In this document: piece after piece, positions 4,954-5,292 of the stretch
Position numbering within the stretch: the stretch's first letter is position 1
How the letters are laid out: each line of letters begins with the position of its first letter
Assembly (NCBI GenBank): GCA_017620315.1
Contig: JAFZQQ010000245.1
Coordinates: 1-5,292 of the forward strand
Reading direction: 5' to 3'
Source: Oscillospiraceae bacterium
GTDB lineage: Bacteria; Bacillota; Clostridia; Oscillospirales; Oscillospiraceae
DNA length: 5,292 bases
Notes under the pieces: generated by a model
Told to the model about the DNA's origin: nothing
The model's database searches: none
What the model saw: the letters and a program-made list of their open reading frames with translations, nothing else
Translations under genes and position numbers: made by a program

Positions 4954-4970
4954 GTCCGCCGTGTGCGGAC
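4954..4970. other. Short hairpin between divergent cwlJ and rpsL promoters
   Basis: GTCCGC (4954-4959) pairs with GCGGAC (4965-4970) around a 5-nt loop. It stands 14 bases upstream of the rpsL -35 box, with an A-rich tract between (4971-4980). It lacks a T-run on the correct side for either strand, so it is not a terminator; an insulator or upstream activating role is only a possibility. Confidence 0.35.
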
Positions 4971-4983
4971 AAATAAAAAATGC

Positions 4984-5012
4984 TTGACTATCGCAAAATG
5001 CCATGTTATAAT
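4984..5012 (+). promoter_or_regulatory. Sigma-A promoter of rpsL (start of a str-type operon)
   Basis: TTGACT (4984-4989, five of six) and a perfect TATAAT (5007-5012) are separated by 17 bases, with TG at 5004-5005 making an extended -10 and an A-rich stretch (4971-4980) just upstream that could act as an UP element. Transcription should begin near 5019, giving a short leader of about 44 bases. This is a very strong promoter, as expected for a ribosomal protein operon. Confidence 0.9.
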
Positions 5013-5062
5013 TCGCGTCTGCGTGGTATGTCCGCGCAAATCAATAAGAAAGGAGAACATGA

Positions 5063-5292
5063 ATGCCTACTTTTAATCAGCTGGTGCGCAAGGGCAGGGA
5101 GAAGGGCAGCTACAAGTCCACCGCTCCCGCGCTGCAGTACGGTCTCAACACCCTCAAGAACCGTCAGACCGATCTCAGCTCCCCGCAGAAGCGCGGCGTC
5201 TGCACCGCGGTCCGTACCGCGACGCCGAAGAAGCCGAACTCCGCCCTTCGTAAGATCGCCCGTGTGCGTCTTACCAACGGCTACGAGGTCAC
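5063..5292 (+). CDS. rpsL: 30S ribosomal protein S12 (uS12), 3' truncated by the window edge
   Basis: S12 sits at the decoding centre of the small subunit and affects tRNA selection accuracy. Seventy-six full codons are present of roughly 125-140 expected. [14 protein letters not shown] is the standard N-terminus; [12 protein letters not shown] and [20 protein letters not shown] are the conserved core. Lys56 and Lys57 in PKKPNS are intact, including the one equivalent to E. coli Lys42 whose change gives streptomycin resistance; the second resistance site (Lys87/88 region) is outside the window. AAAGGAG ends at 5055, 7 bases before ATG 5063; ATG at 5059 is out of frame. It has its own promoter, and by clostridial convention rpsG, fusA and tuf may follow, which cannot be seen. 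Confidence 0.98.
   Translation, partial: MPTFNQLVRKGREKGSYKSTAPALQYGLNTLKNRQTDLSSPQKRGVCTAVRTATPKKPNSALRKIARVRLTNGYEV

Noticed and set aside
4509..4976. + strand open frame opposite cwlJ
   Set aside because: Shadow of cwlJ caused by high GC; no ribosome site, and the cwlJ reading has conserved catalytic motifs.
1..5292. CRISPR arrays, tRNA or rRNA genes
   Set aside because: No regularly spaced repeats and no recognisable tRNA or rRNA signatures were seen on either strand.

Overview
The window looks like chromosome from a spore-forming, low-to-mid GC-tolerant clostridial Firmicute (class Clostridia, probably an Oscillospiraceae/Ruminococcaceae-type gut anaerobe). The basis is the infC-rpmI-rplT operon with a Firmicutes-style L20-type attenuated leader, strong AGGAGG ribosome binding sites, sigma-A promoters, a cwlJ-gerQ spore germination pair, and high-GC core genes mixed with an AT-richer accessory gene. 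The genus cannot be read from the window.

Layout. 1-160 holds no credible gene but has a long near-perfect hairpin and a GC-rich hairpin. A strong promoter (163-191) then drives a structured leader (about 198-345) ending in an intrinsic terminator, and the operon infC (ATT start at 360), rpmI and rplT on the + strand. A bidirectional terminator closes rplT. Next comes an accessory segment of two divergent genes: a small Cro/C1-type HTH regulator on the - strand and a 598-residue secreted transglutaminase-like protein on the + strand. The segment is clearly AT-richer in the transglutaminase gene and is bracketed by two identical 29-nt direct repeats, each forming the 5' part of a terminator. 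Beyond it lie gerQ and cwlJ on the - strand (transcribed cwlJ then gerQ), and finally a divergent promoter and the first 76 codons of rpsL, cut by the window edge.

How it fits together. infC-rpmI-rplT is a translation operon with two expected feedback loops: L20 acting on the leader attenuator, and IF3 acting on its own near-cognate start codon. CwlJ-GerQ is a dedicated germination module (cortex hydrolase plus the coat protein it depends on). rpsL starts another ribosomal transcription unit. The HTH-transglutaminase pair is the accessory part of the window. Its flanking repeated terminators, different base composition and the damaged-looking start of the HTH gene make it the most worthwhile region to follow up. 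I did not find evidence of a wholly new system; the most distinctive observations are the repeat-bounded insertion and the regulatory RNA/start-codon arrangement of infC.
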